DNA of 64,000 bases from Brachybacterium kimchii (GTDB lineage: Bacteria > Actinomycetota > Actinomycetes > Actinomycetales > Dermabacteraceae): positions 2,480,001 through 2,544,000 of the forward strand of contig NZ_CP097218.1 of NCBI RefSeq assembly GCF_023373525.1, given 5' to 3'. Positions 40,701 to 48,272 of this stretch are shown here, piece after piece (the stretch's first letter is position 1; every line of letters starts with the position of its first letter). A model generated the notes under the pieces. That model worked only from the letters and a program-made list of their open reading frames with translations. It ran no database searches and was not told the origin of the DNA. A program made the translations under genes and the position numbers.

Positions 40701-41143
40701 GGAGGCTCCTCGACGAGCTTCAGCAGCGCGTTGAACCCCGCCGAGGTGACCATGTGCGCCTCGTCGATGATGAACACCTTGAACCGGTCGCGCGCGGGCG
40801 CGAAGGTCGCCCGCTCGCGCAGCTCGCGGGCATCGTCCACGCCGCCGTGGCTCGCGGCGTCGATCTCGACCACGTCGAGGCTGCCGGGGCCGTTGCGCGC
40901 GAGATCGCGGCACGAGTCGCACTCGCCGCACGGGGTGTCCGTCGGCCCCTGCTCGCAGTTCAGGCAGCGCGCGAGGATGCGGGCCGAAGTCGTCTTGCCG
41001 CAGCCGCGCGGCCCCGAGAACAGGTAGGCATGGCCCACCCGGCCGTTGCGCAGGGCGCGCATGAGCGGCACGGTGACATGGTCCTGGCCGATGACCTCGG
41101 CGAAGGACTCAGGGCGGTAGCGACGGTACAGAGCGGTGACCAC
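37733..41143 (-). CDS. dnaX: DNA polymerase III subunit gamma/tau
   Basis: 1136 aa, longer than most DnaX. The clamp-loader ATPase is standard: Walker A GPRGCGKTT (44-52), a zinc module with Cys63, Cys72, Cys75 and Cys78, Walker B FIIDEAHM and the arginine-finger region TIRSRTHHYPF. Domain III ends near residue 365. Then come a low-complexity Ala/Gly/Pro/Ser/Glu stretch (about 370-608), a conserved folded block (VREHWSAILEALQQIRRPSW, about 609-690), a second low-complexity stretch (about 690-1087), and a conserved C-terminal block ending GGKVLEIIDESR. The tail spacing suggests tau function (polymerase tethering); no frameshift site was identified. Confidence 0.97.
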   Translation of the reverse strand: MVTALYRRYRPESFAEVIGQDHVTVPLMRALRNGRVGHAYLFSGPRGCGKTTSARILARCLNCEQGPTDTPCGECDSCRDLARNGPGSLDVVEIDAASHGGVDDARELRERATFAPARDRFKVFIIDEAHMVTSAGFNALLKLVEEPPEHVKFVFATTEPDKVIGTIRSRTHHYPFRLIPPQVLTPYLEQVCAAEGVQVGEGVLPLVVRAGGGSARDTLSVLDQLMAGAGEDGVDYETAISLLGFTDTSLLDESITAIGQRDAGTLYRAIERVLETGHEPRRFVEDLLERLRDLIVLAAVPERGHELLPEVPDAELERMREQVGWFPVADLSLSGDLVNQALSTMSGATSPRLHLELLAARLLLRGQQVAAAPVAGAAPGGAPGGGGASGAGAGAAGAGAGGAGAPGGAPAGRSGAAAARAALPNAGGNAQAGEGQSRGAQGGGAQAGSGRDEARRIAQQHSASGQSRSSSAASAAPAPAPAPAAAPEASRPSAEESIPARSAQTAPSAAPNESAPEEPQNAPSASAGAPVEQPAPAADDDWGPVAAIPGSGTAGGRPAEASGSDAPTPAAAPTQPSAPAQGADEPSSGGPSSEGQPAQAAQPASGGGAQEVREHWSAILEALQQIRRPSWALVSQHAHVADYSGGRLTISFRSGGLLSAFGRGTGAENLAQAVRKIMHQDVTVEAVLDENPSDDGPAGGSGGGSGPGGSGGPDGGASGASDAPAPRGAQGEGQNAPRGAAAPGRQDPRPQASPARPQSISQSASQPSPQAPAQNLSAAEAGGRAPRGGSAPWGDAAPQDDFPPEPDDDPYPPEPEDSYPPDPRDSFAPGPADRPVARPASARGAAAPEATAPETAAPGTTGTSPVPSEGSPAQQSADAQDATAPGAGEDSPLASTGEMLEVHDEGRDALTGDVPRTHGQAALKKAIETGRPVRSLPPIGGQDDSTSGGSDGDISAGGDGAQTSAADEAPAPGPVPAPSPSPSAEPAEGGASAPSAPSASSEADWSSALSSVAPPAGSATSAAQAPSAASAPSASAPSASAPSASASSAAPAPATRSTGAALAREAVLASRSQPVQRRGSAAEAPPEPDPQDEDPTGGATWYDEDVDAGQVATRSGREIAETVLGGKVLEIIDESR

Positions 41144-41237
41144 CCGACAAGGCTAACGGGGCGGTGGGACCGACGGGACCGCTGTGGGCGACGGCGCCAT
41201 GGGGAGGACTCGTGGGGCCCGGCCGTCGGCCCCTCCC

Positions 41238-41939
41238 CTACGGCAGCAGACCGTCCAGCAGGAGGTCCAGGCCCAGCAGGTAGCGCTCCTCGACGTCGCC
41301 CTCCGCCATTGTCCCCATCAGGGAGGTGACGCGCGGGAACGGGTTCTCGCCGCCGCTCTCCAGGTGAGCGCGCACGCGCGTGGTCCAGGCCGCCATCTCC
41401 GGCGCCGTGCGGGTGCGGAAGAGCCAGTTCTCGTAGACGTCGGCCGCCGTGTAGAGGAGCAGGCGATCCACCGCCCACATCGCCCGACGGGACCCGATCC
41501 CCGCGTCGAGCAGCCGCCCCAGCAGCACCTCGAGGTCCTCGAAGTCGCCGATCCCCGAGGGCACCGCCGCGAAGTCCAGGCGTGCGATGTCCCCGTGCGC
41601 GGCGAGCACCCGGTGCATGCGCCGGTAGTGCTCGTGGAGATCCGCGCGGAGATCGCCCGTGTCGGGCACGGGGCCCACCTCCTCGCTGACCCGGCCGTGG
41701 GCGAGGGCCAGCAGGTCCTCCCTGCTGCGCACGTGCTGGTAGAGGCTCGAGGCCGTCACACCCAGGTCGGAGGCGAGACGCCGCATCGTCACCGCGTCGG
41801 TGCCGTCCACGTCGATGATGCGCAGGGTCACATCGATGATCTGCTCGGCGTCCAGCATGCGCCGCGACCTGGGCGGACGCGGCGGCCTCGGCGGCGGGCC
41901 GGGGGTCCTGGGCGGGAGCGGGAACTGACGGCGATCCAT
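41238..41939 (-). CDS. TetR-family transcriptional regulator
   Basis: 233 aa. After a Pro/Arg-rich tail (residues 1-25), the HTH reads TMRRLASDLGVTASSLYQHV, preceded by AEQIIDVTLRIIDVDGTDAV, typical TetR alpha1-alpha3. The C-terminal part resembles TetR_C ligand domains. ATG 41939 is chosen; an in-frame ATG at 41969 would start inside the operator array. It is divergent from the MFS exporter gene, with four GAAC-n3-GTTC sites between them, so it very likely represses both. Confidence 0.92.
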   Translation of the reverse strand: MDRRQFPLPPRTPGPPPRPPRPPRSRRMLDAEQIIDVTLRIIDVDGTDAVTMRRLASDLGVTASSLYQHVRSREDLLALAHGRVSEEVGPVPDTGDLRADLHEHYRRMHRVLAAHGDIARLDFAAVPSGIGDFEDLEVLLGRLLDAGIGSRRAMWAVDRLLLYTAADVYENWLFRTRTAPEMAAWTTRVRAHLESGGENPFPRVTSLMGTMAEGDVEERYLLGLDLLLDGLLP

Positions 41940-41963
41940 GGGACCGACCCTACCCCTTGCGCC

Positions 41964-42033
41964 GAACACCGTTCAGGAGTAGAACACTGTTCGTCTTTTC
42001 CGAACAGTGTTCGGCTACGGAGGAACAGCGTTC
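41964..42033. promoter_or_regulatory. Four-site TetR operator array
   Basis: Four 11-bp dyads of the form GAAC-n3-GTTC occur at 41964-41974 (spacer ACC), 41982-41992 (ACT), 42002-42012 (AGT) and 42023-42033 (AGC). Start-to-start spacings are 18, 20 and 21 bp. The two middle copies are exact reverse complements and with flanking CG form a 12-bp-arm inverted repeat around TCTTTTC. The array fills the gap between the divergent tetR and MFS genes. Confidence 0.85.
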
Positions 42034-42068
42034 TCCGTCGGCCGCCCTCACCCCTTCCAGGAGCCCTC

Positions 42069-43538
42069 ATGACCACCTCACCACTCACCGACTCCGCGGT
42101 CGCCGCACCGCCCTCCTCCGCTCCGCCGATCCCCCGCTCGTCCTGGCTCGCCCTCGTCGTGATCCTGGTGGCGGAGATGCTCGACGGGCTCGACGCCCTG
42201 ATCACATCCATCGGCGGCCCGGCGCTGCTGGCCGACCTCGACGGCGGCCCCGCCCTGCTGCAGTGGACGGCCGCCGCCTACACCCTGTCCATGGCCTCCG
42301 GCCTGCTGATCGGCGGGCGCCTCGGCGACATGTTCGGCAAGCGCCGCCTGTTCCTGATCGGCATGATCGGCTTCACGCTCGGCTCGCTGCTGTCGGCCTG
42401 CGCCCCCGTCGCCTGGGTGCTCATCCTGGGTCGCGTGCTCCAGGGCCTGCTCGGCGCGCTCATGCTCCCGCAGGGCATGGGCATGATCCGCACCCTGTTC
42501 CCCGGGGACCACGCGGCGAAGGCCTTCGGCCTGTTCGGCCCGATGATGATGGTCGCCGGCATCGGCGGCCCGATCCTCGCGGGCGTCCTCATGGACCTCG
42601 ATCCCTTCGGCCTCAGCTGGCGCTCCCTCTTCGCGGTCAACGTGATCCCCTGCGTGCTCGCGATCGTCGCGGGCCTCCGCCTGCTCCCGCGCGAGTCCTC
42701 GACCCGCTCCCTCAGCCTGGACTGGACGGGCGCCGTGCTCAGCGCCGCGGGGATGGCCGCGATCGTCTATCCGCTGGTCGAGGGCCGTGAGCTCGGATGG
42801 CCGGCCTGGACCCTCATCGTGCTCGCGGGCGGCATCGCGCTGCTCGGCGTCTTCCTCGTCCAGCAGCGTCGGCGCTCGCGCGCCGGCCGCGACGCCCTGG
42901 TCGAGCCCAGCCTGTTCCGCAACCGCACGTTCCTCGCCGGCCTCGCGATCATGCTCGTCTTCTTCGGCGGCACGGGCGCGATCGGCATGATCACGGCCCT
43001 GTTCCTGCAGATGGGACTCGGGATGAGCCCCCTGCTCACCTCGATCGTCACCATCTCCGAGGCGCTCGGGATGATGCTGGGCATGGCCGCGGCGGCGAAG
43101 CTCGGCGGCACGCGCCGCACGATGGCGATCGGCATGGTGATCGCGGCGCTCGGCCAGCTGCTCACGCTGCTCGGCATCGCCGCCCAGGGCACGGCGGTCG
43201 ACGCCTGGCTGCTGACCCCGATGATGCTGATCGCCGGGATCGGCATCGGCATCGCGATGGGGCCGACGTTCTCCATCATCATCACCGGCGTCTCCGATGC
43301 GGAGGCAGGTTCGGCCTCCGGCGCCCTGACCTCGGTGCAGCAGATCTCCACCGCCCTGGGCGTCTCGACGCTCGGCTCGCTCTTCTTCGCGATCGCCTCC
43401 GGCGCCGCCTCCCCTGTGCTGGGCTTCGCCCACGGTCTCGAGGCCGCCCTCGCGGTCAACGTGGTGCTGATCCTGCTGTCGATCGGGCTGCTGCGCTTCC
43501 TCCCGCAGCGCGCCGCTGAGGACGCCGAGGAGCTCTGA
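42069..43538 (+). CDS. MFS transporter, DHA2 (EmrB/QacA-like) family
   Basis: 489 aa with about 14 membrane segments. Motif A is readable as GGRLGDMFGKRRLF after the second helix, and motif C-like glycines in GPMMMVAGIGGPILAGVLM. The TM1 segment ILVAEMLDGLDALI carries acidic residues as in drug/proton antiporters. With the divergent TetR repressor and shared operator array, a ligand-induced multidrug efflux pump is the natural reading; the inducer is unknown. Confidence 0.93.
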   Translation: MTTSPLTDSAVAAPPSSAPPIPRSSWLALVVILVAEMLDGLDALITSIGGPALLADLDGGPALLQWTAAAYTLSMASGLLIGGRLGDMFGKRRLFLIGMIGFTLGSLLSACAPVAWVLILGRVLQGLLGALMLPQGMGMIRTLFPGDHAAKAFGLFGPMMMVAGIGGPILAGVLMDLDPFGLSWRSLFAVNVIPCVLAIVAGLRLLPRESSTRSLSLDWTGAVLSAAGMAAIVYPLVEGRELGWPAWTLIVLAGGIALLGVFLVQQRRRSRAGRDALVEPSLFRNRTFLAGLAIMLVFFGGTGAIGMITALFLQMGLGMSPLLTSIVTISEALGMMLGMAAAAKLGGTRRTMAIGMVIAALGQLLTLLGIAAQGTAVDAWLLTPMMLIAGIGIGIAMGPTFSIIITGVSDAEAGSASGALTSVQQISTALGVSTLGSLFFAIASGAASPVLGFAHGLEAALAVNVVLILLSIGLLRFLPQRAAEDAEEL

Positions 43539-43572
43539 GCACGGCGGGCCCGCCGAAGAGGAGAATGCGCCC

Positions 43573-45423
43573 GTGCACATCGTCCTGTTCATCGTCCTGC
43601 TGGTGGTGACCGTCCTGGCGGGCTCCGCGATCGCGGACCGCCTGCGGCTGCCCGCGCCGATGGTCCTCATCGTCATCGGCGTGATCGCCTCCTACCTCCC
43701 CTTCGTGCCCGCAGTCCGCCTCACCCCCGAGCTCGTGCTGCTGGGTCTGCTGCCGCCGCTGCTCTACTCCTCGGCGCTGAAGACCTCCCTCGTGGACATC
43801 CGGGCGAACCTGCGCACCGTCGCCATGCTGTCGATCGCCCTGGTGGTGGTCACGACCGTGACGGTGGGCGCGACCGTGCACCTGCTCATGCCCGACGTCC
43901 CCTGGCCGGTCGCCCTCGCCGTCGGCGCCGTCGTCGCCCCGCCCGACGCGGTCTCGGCGAGCGCGGTGGCGCGGCGCATCGGCCTCCCCCGGCAGATCGT
44001 CACCGTCCTCGAGGGCGAGTCCCTGCTCAACGACGCCACCGCACTGGTGGCGCTGCGGGCCGCGGTCGCGGCGATCGCCGGGACCGTCGCCGTCGGCTCG
44101 ATCGGCCTGGACTTCCTGATCGCCGCGGGAGGCGGCGTGATCGTGGGCCTCGCCGTCGCGTTCGCGGTGCTCACCGTGCGTCGCTGGGTGCACGACCCGG
44201 CCGTGGACACGGGCATCTCCTTCGTCGTCCCCTTCGCCGCGTACCTGCTGGGCGAGGAGCTCCACGCCTCCGGCGTGATCGCCGTGGTCGTGGCCGGCCT
44301 GCTCATCGGCCACAAGGCGCCGCTCGTGCAGACCTCGACCTCGCGCCTCACGGAGAACGCCACCTGGACCTCGATCGCGTTCCTCCTCGAGCACGCGGTG
44401 TTCCTGCTGATCGGTCTGCAGTTCTCGCAGATCATCGCGGGTGTCAGCCACTCCCTGAGCTGGGGCTTCGTCCTGGGCGTGTGCGCGGCGACCCTCGCGG
44501 TCGTGATCCTCACCCGGCTCGCGTGGATGTGCGCGAGCCGCCTGGTGATGACGCTGTGGGTGCCCGCGGACCGCAGGCCGCCCTGGCCCAACGTGGTGGT
44601 GACGGGCTGGGCCGGCATGCGCGGCGTCGTCACCATCGCCGCCGTGTTCGTGATCCCCGCGTCCGTGCCGCACCACGACGTGCTCGTGCTGATCGCGCTC
44701 GTGGCCGTGCTGGGCACGCTCTATCTGCAGGGCCTGACGCTGCCGTGGCTCACGCGCGTGCTGCGCGTGGTCCCGAACGATCCGGCGGCCGACGCCCTCG
44801 CCCGCGCGACCCTGCTGCAGAAGGCGGCCGACGCCGGCAGCACCGTGCTCGCCTCCTGCGAGGAGCAGGACGATCCCGCGGTCGTGCAGATGATCCGCGA
44901 CCGGCAGGACCAGCGCACCTTCGCCGCCTGGGAGCGGCTGTCCACGCAGGTGGGGCAGGAGAGCCCGAGCGACGCCTTCACCCGCATCCGCAGCCGGATG
45001 CTCGCGGCCGAGCGCGCCCGGGTGCTCGAGATCCGCTCGAAGGGCAAGGTGCCATCGCACGTGGTGCGCGAGGTGCTCGGCATGCTCGACTTCGAGGAGT
45101 CGCTGTTGGACTCCGGCGCCGAGGCCCGCGAGGACATCGTGGCGACCGGCAGCGGCGAGGGCGGATGGTGCGAGGACCTGCAGCGCTATCCCGCGGTCGG
45201 CACCCCCGAGCCGGAGCGCGCCTTCTGCCGGCGCTGCCGCGAGGAGGGCACCACCACCGTCGCCCTGCGCCAGTGCCTGGAGTGCGGGGAGGTCGGCTGC
45301 TGCGACAGCTCCCCCGGCCAGCACGCGACCGCGCACTTCCACGACACGAGCCACCCGGTCATGCAGTCCGCCGAGCCGGGCGAGACCTGGCGCTGGTGCT
45401 ACGTGCACCAGGCGACGGCCTGA
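43573..45423 (+). CDS. CPA1-family Na+/H+ antiporter with C-terminal UBP-type zinc finger
   Basis: 616 aa. The membrane part (about residues 1-400) has CPA1 landmarks: VVAPPDAVSASAVARRIGLP with the ion-site aspartate, LEGESLLNDATALVAL, and GWAGMRGVVTIAAVF. A cytosolic helical segment (about 400-530) follows. The C-terminal 84 residues form a UBP-like zinc finger: FCRRCREEG, then RQCLECGEVGCCDSS, then HATAHFHDTSHPVM, with the Cys/His pattern of that fold. It exchanges Na+ (or K+) for H+. Starts at GTG 43573, 35 bp after the MFS stop, so possibly cotranscribed. Confidence 0.92.
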   Translation: MHIVLFIVLLVVTVLAGSAIADRLRLPAPMVLIVIGVIASYLPFVPAVRLTPELVLLGLLPPLLYSSALKTSLVDIRANLRTVAMLSIALVVVTTVTVGATVHLLMPDVPWPVALAVGAVVAPPDAVSASAVARRIGLPRQIVTVLEGESLLNDATALVALRAAVAAIAGTVAVGSIGLDFLIAAGGGVIVGLAVAFAVLTVRRWVHDPAVDTGISFVVPFAAYLLGEELHASGVIAVVVAGLLIGHKAPLVQTSTSRLTENATWTSIAFLLEHAVFLLIGLQFSQIIAGVSHSLSWGFVLGVCAATLAVVILTRLAWMCASRLVMTLWVPADRRPPWPNVVVTGWAGMRGVVTIAAVFVIPASVPHHDVLVLIALVAVLGTLYLQGLTLPWLTRVLRVVPNDPAADALARATLLQKAADAGSTVLASCEEQDDPAVVQMIRDRQDQRTFAAWERLSTQVGQESPSDAFTRIRSRMLAAERARVLEIRSKGKVPSHVVREVLGMLDFEESLLDSGAEAREDIVATGSGEGGWCEDLQRYPAVGTPEPERAFCRRCREEGTTTVALRQCLECGEVGCCDSSPGQHATAHFHDTSHPVMQSAEPGETWRWCYVHQATA

Positions 45424-45474
45424 GCGGCGCCGGACCGCCCGGTAAGCTCCAGCAGCCGTCCCGACGAGGTGCCC

Positions 45475-46593
45475 TCAGCGGCGAGTCTCGTCGTCGAGTC
45501 CTTCGCGTCTGCCGTCACGGTCGGCATCGTCCTCGTCGTCGCCGCGCCCGCCGGCGCCGTCATCGGCGGCATCCTCCGACTCCGACCCCGTCGGATCCTC
45601 CCCGCGCCGCGCCTTCTCGAGGCGGTTCCTGCGGTCGCGGATCGTACCGATCGTGACCACGAAGACGACCACGACGACGAGGACGGGGACCAGGTAGTCG
45701 ACGATCCAGTCCGGCACGTCGATGCCCAGATGGATGTCCGGGATCCACCCGAACAGCACGTTCCAGAGCCAGCCGAGGAATCGGCGGATCGGCTCGAGGA
45801 TCGCGTCGACGAGCTCCCGCACGGGATGGGTGACCTCGCCGATCCAGGTGCGGATGCCGCGGGTCGCCTCGTCGATCCAGGTGACGACGGGCTCGACGCG
45901 TCGTGCGATCCAGCGCTTGACCGGATCGAGCAGCCCGGACAGCAGCGCGCCGAGACCCAGCAGGGGCACCAGGAAGCGCGCAGCCTGGGCGGCGGCGGCG
46001 ATCAGGCCGAACCGCACGGGATGATCGGCCTTGCGGGCCTCGCGCGCGGCCGAGGGCGACCCCTCGGCGGGCACGAGCGGCGCGCCGACGAGCTCGTCCG
46101 CGCGGACCACGTCGACCTCGCCGGCACCGCCGAGCGTCGTGGTGCGCACGACGAGCTTCTCCCGGTCCTTCATCTTCCCGTTCGCGGTGGGCCTGCGCAC
46201 GGTGATCGTGCTGCGGAAGAAGCCCTCCTCGAGCTTCAGCGCGAGGCCGTCCGCGGTGGTGACGTCCTCCGCGCGGTCGGCCTTCGCGAGCGCCTTCTCG
46301 CTCTCCGGGTCGTGGCGCACGCCGTCGAGGAAGACGATGGCCTCGGTGTCCAGGAAGCGGTGGCGCACCTGGGCGATGTAGTCGTGGCCGTCGCGCCGAC
46401 CCTCGTAGTGCACGTCGGCGCCGAAGCGCGTGGCGCGGTGCGCGCCGAACCCCTCCTCGCTCCCGCCCGCGCCGTCAGAGCCCTCGAGGTTCGTCCCCTC
46501 GGGGCCCGTCCCCCCGACGTCCGGCTCCCGCTCCTGCGTCCCCTCGTCCTGCATGCCCTCCATCGTGCCGGGCCGGCCCGGCGCCGGGATCAT
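45475..46593 (-). CDS. Hypothetical membrane-anchored protein
   Basis: 372 aa from ATG 46593; ATG 46563 or 46554 are alternatives, none with a good ribosome site. I do not recognise the family. The N-terminal half is soluble, mixed alpha/beta (DVHYEGRRDGHDYIAQVRHR; RPTANGKMKDREKLVVR). Then come a hydrophobic stretch (AAAQAARFLVPLLGLGALLS), an amphipathic tryptophan-rich region (WIDEATRGIRTWIGEVTHP) and one clear membrane helix (VVDYLVPV-type, near residue 315). The tail is very acidic (Asp/Glu/Gly). It converges with the antiporter gene 51 bp away. Confidence 0.75.
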   Translation of the reverse strand: MIPAPGRPGTMEGMQDEGTQEREPDVGGTGPEGTNLEGSDGAGGSEEGFGAHRATRFGADVHYEGRRDGHDYIAQVRHRFLDTEAIVFLDGVRHDPESEKALAKADRAEDVTTADGLALKLEEGFFRSTITVRRPTANGKMKDREKLVVRTTTLGGAGEVDVVRADELVGAPLVPAEGSPSAAREARKADHPVRFGLIAAAAQAARFLVPLLGLGALLSGLLDPVKRWIARRVEPVVTWIDEATRGIRTWIGEVTHPVRELVDAILEPIRRFLGWLWNVLFGWIPDIHLGIDVPDWIVDYLVPVLVVVVVFVVTIGTIRDRRNRLEKARRGEDPTGSESEDAADDGAGGRGDDEDDADRDGRREGLDDETRR

Positions 46594-46631
46594 GCGGAAG
46601 CATGGGATCGGGGCGGGCGGCGGTCGGCCCC

Positions 46632-48098
46632 TCAGACCATCGGCCGACGCAGCACGTGCCGCAGCGCCTGCTCGAGCTCGGTGTGGGCGGGGTCGAATCC
46701 GCTTCCCAGCAGCCGCGACGCGTCGACGTCCTGGTCGGCGCGCACGAGCTCCTTCGCCCCCTCCTTCCCGAGCAGCAGGGCGGGTCCGAAGCCGGGGACC
46801 GGCACGAGCGAGGGCCGGTGCAGCACGCGTCCCAGCGTGCGGGCGAGCTCCCGCGAGGTGACGGGCGCGGGCGCGACCGCGTTGACGGGCCCCTCGAGGT
46901 CGTCCGCGCCCAGGGCGTGGGCGTAGGCACGGGTCATGTCGTCCAGGGTGATCCAGGAGAGCACGGCGTCCGGGGCCGCGAGCCGCCCGCCGACCCCGGC
47001 GAGGAACATGGGGATCTGCGGGAGCAGCGCCCCTCCCCCGTCGGACAGGACGATGCCCGTGCGCAGGTGCACGACGCGCACGCCCGCTCGCGCCGCGGGG
47101 GCGCTGCTGGCCTCCCAGGCCTCGCAGACACGGGCCAGGACGTCGTCGCCGAAGGCGTCGTCCTCGGTGAGCACCTCGCCCGGCCGCTGGGCGCCGTAGG
47201 CGCCGATCGCGCTGGCCTGCACGAGGATCCCGGGGCCGTCCGGCGCGCCCGACCCGCCCCGCATGCGCGCGAGCGTGCGGGCGATGAGGTCGCCGCCGTG
47301 CACGCGCGACGTGAGGATCTCGCGCTCGGCGCGCGCGGTGAAGCGCGTGGAGATGGGCCGGCCGGCGAGGTTCACGACGGCGTCGACGCCCTCGAGATCG
47401 GCCGGGTCGAGCTCGCCGCGCTCGGGGTCCCAGGAGATCTCGTCGGGGCCCTCGGCGGGCCCGCGGACCATGCGGATCACCCGGTGGCCGCCGGTGCGCA
47501 GCAGCGCGACGAGCTGGGTGCCGATGAGCCCGGAGGCACCGGCGATCGCGACGACCAGGCGCGGGGACCCGGCATGGCGGGCGTGGAAGGCGAGGTCGTC
47601 GCGCAGCTGCTCGCCGCGGAAGGCGAGCATGCCCTCGATCGTCCGCCGGGCCTCGCGCGCCGGGAGACCGCCGATGCCGGCTGCCTCGTCGGCGCCGATC
47701 CCGCCGGTCTCGCCGATCCCGCCCGGCAGCTCGAGGTCGATGCGGTCACGGATCTCCGAGCTGCCGGACCCGGTCCCGGCGATCTCGTGCTGGTGCCGCC
47801 ATGTGCGGAATGGCCCGGTGACCTGAGAATCGACGAAGGAGTGGACGGCCGTCCCGCCGCTTCCGCGATCCTCACGGGAGGCGTGCCGCAGCTCCCAGCG
47901 GGGGCTGAGCCCCGTGGGAAGCAGCGGAGGGCCGAGCCGCACGGCGACCCGTCTGCCGACCTCGAGCCCACCGGCGTCCGGGTCCTCGATCCTGGCCATG
48001 CCGGGCGGCGTGAGCCGGACCAGGGCGCCGGGCCGTTCGTGCCAGGCGAGGGCCTCGTCGACGCCATGGTCCAGCGGGGTGCGTGCCTCGATGCGCAT
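46632..48098 (-). CDS. TIGR01777-type NAD(P)-dependent epimerase with N-terminal SRPBCC-like domain
   Basis: 488 aa. Residues 1-165 look like an SRPBCC ligand-binding domain (HERPGALVRLTPPG, then FRTWRHQHEI). The Rossmann domain starts at IAGASGLIGTQLVALLRTGG (about 184-203); ASAIGAYGAQRPGEVLTE and SWITLDDMTRAYAHAL match the TIGR01777 (SDR39U1/YfcH) family. The C-terminal segment GFGPALLLGKEGAKELVR is the DUF1731-like end. The SRPBCC-fused form is known in actinomycetes. The substrate is not established in the family. GGGAGG precedes the ATG. Confidence 0.9.
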   Translation of the reverse strand: MRIEARTPLDHGVDEALAWHERPGALVRLTPPGMARIEDPDAGGLEVGRRVAVRLGPPLLPTGLSPRWELRHASREDRGSGGTAVHSFVDSQVTGPFRTWRHQHEIAGTGSGSSEIRDRIDLELPGGIGETGGIGADEAAGIGGLPAREARRTIEGMLAFRGEQLRDDLAFHARHAGSPRLVVAIAGASGLIGTQLVALLRTGGHRVIRMVRGPAEGPDEISWDPERGELDPADLEGVDAVVNLAGRPISTRFTARAEREILTSRVHGGDLIARTLARMRGGSGAPDGPGILVQASAIGAYGAQRPGEVLTEDDAFGDDVLARVCEAWEASSAPAARAGVRVVHLRTGIVLSDGGGALLPQIPMFLAGVGGRLAAPDAVLSWITLDDMTRAYAHALGADDLEGPVNAVAPAPVTSRELARTLGRVLHRPSLVPVPGFGPALLLGKEGAKELVRADQDVDASRLLGSGFDPAHTELEQALRHVLRRPMV

Positions 48099-48199
48099 CG
48101 GTGCCTCCCGGCGTCGGTCGCGAGTGTTCGCGGTGGTGCGCCACGGTACGCGCCTTCCCTCCCCGGTGCCTGCGGCGCGGCATGCGCGAGGCGGCATGT

Positions 48200-48232
48200 G
48201 AACGGCCCCGCCCGGGAGAGGCGGGGCCGTTC
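48200..48232 (-). terminator. Hairpin terminator after the AGCS symporter gene
   Basis: GAACGGCCCCGCC and its exact reverse complement GGCGGGGCCGTTC flank a 7-nt loop, a 13-bp perfect stem. It lies 40 bp beyond the symporter stop and 101 bp before the epimerase start on the same strand. There is no strong U tract, as is common for terminators in GC-rich actinomycetes. Confidence 0.8.
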
Positions 48233-48272
48233 GAGATCGGAGGGCGTCGCACCTCCCGCAGCGGGAGCGGGG

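Noticed and set aside
39253..41329. Long plus-strand frames opposite dnaX
   Set aside because: Antisense to the conserved ATPase motifs of DnaX, with low-complexity Arg/Ala content and no ribosome site.
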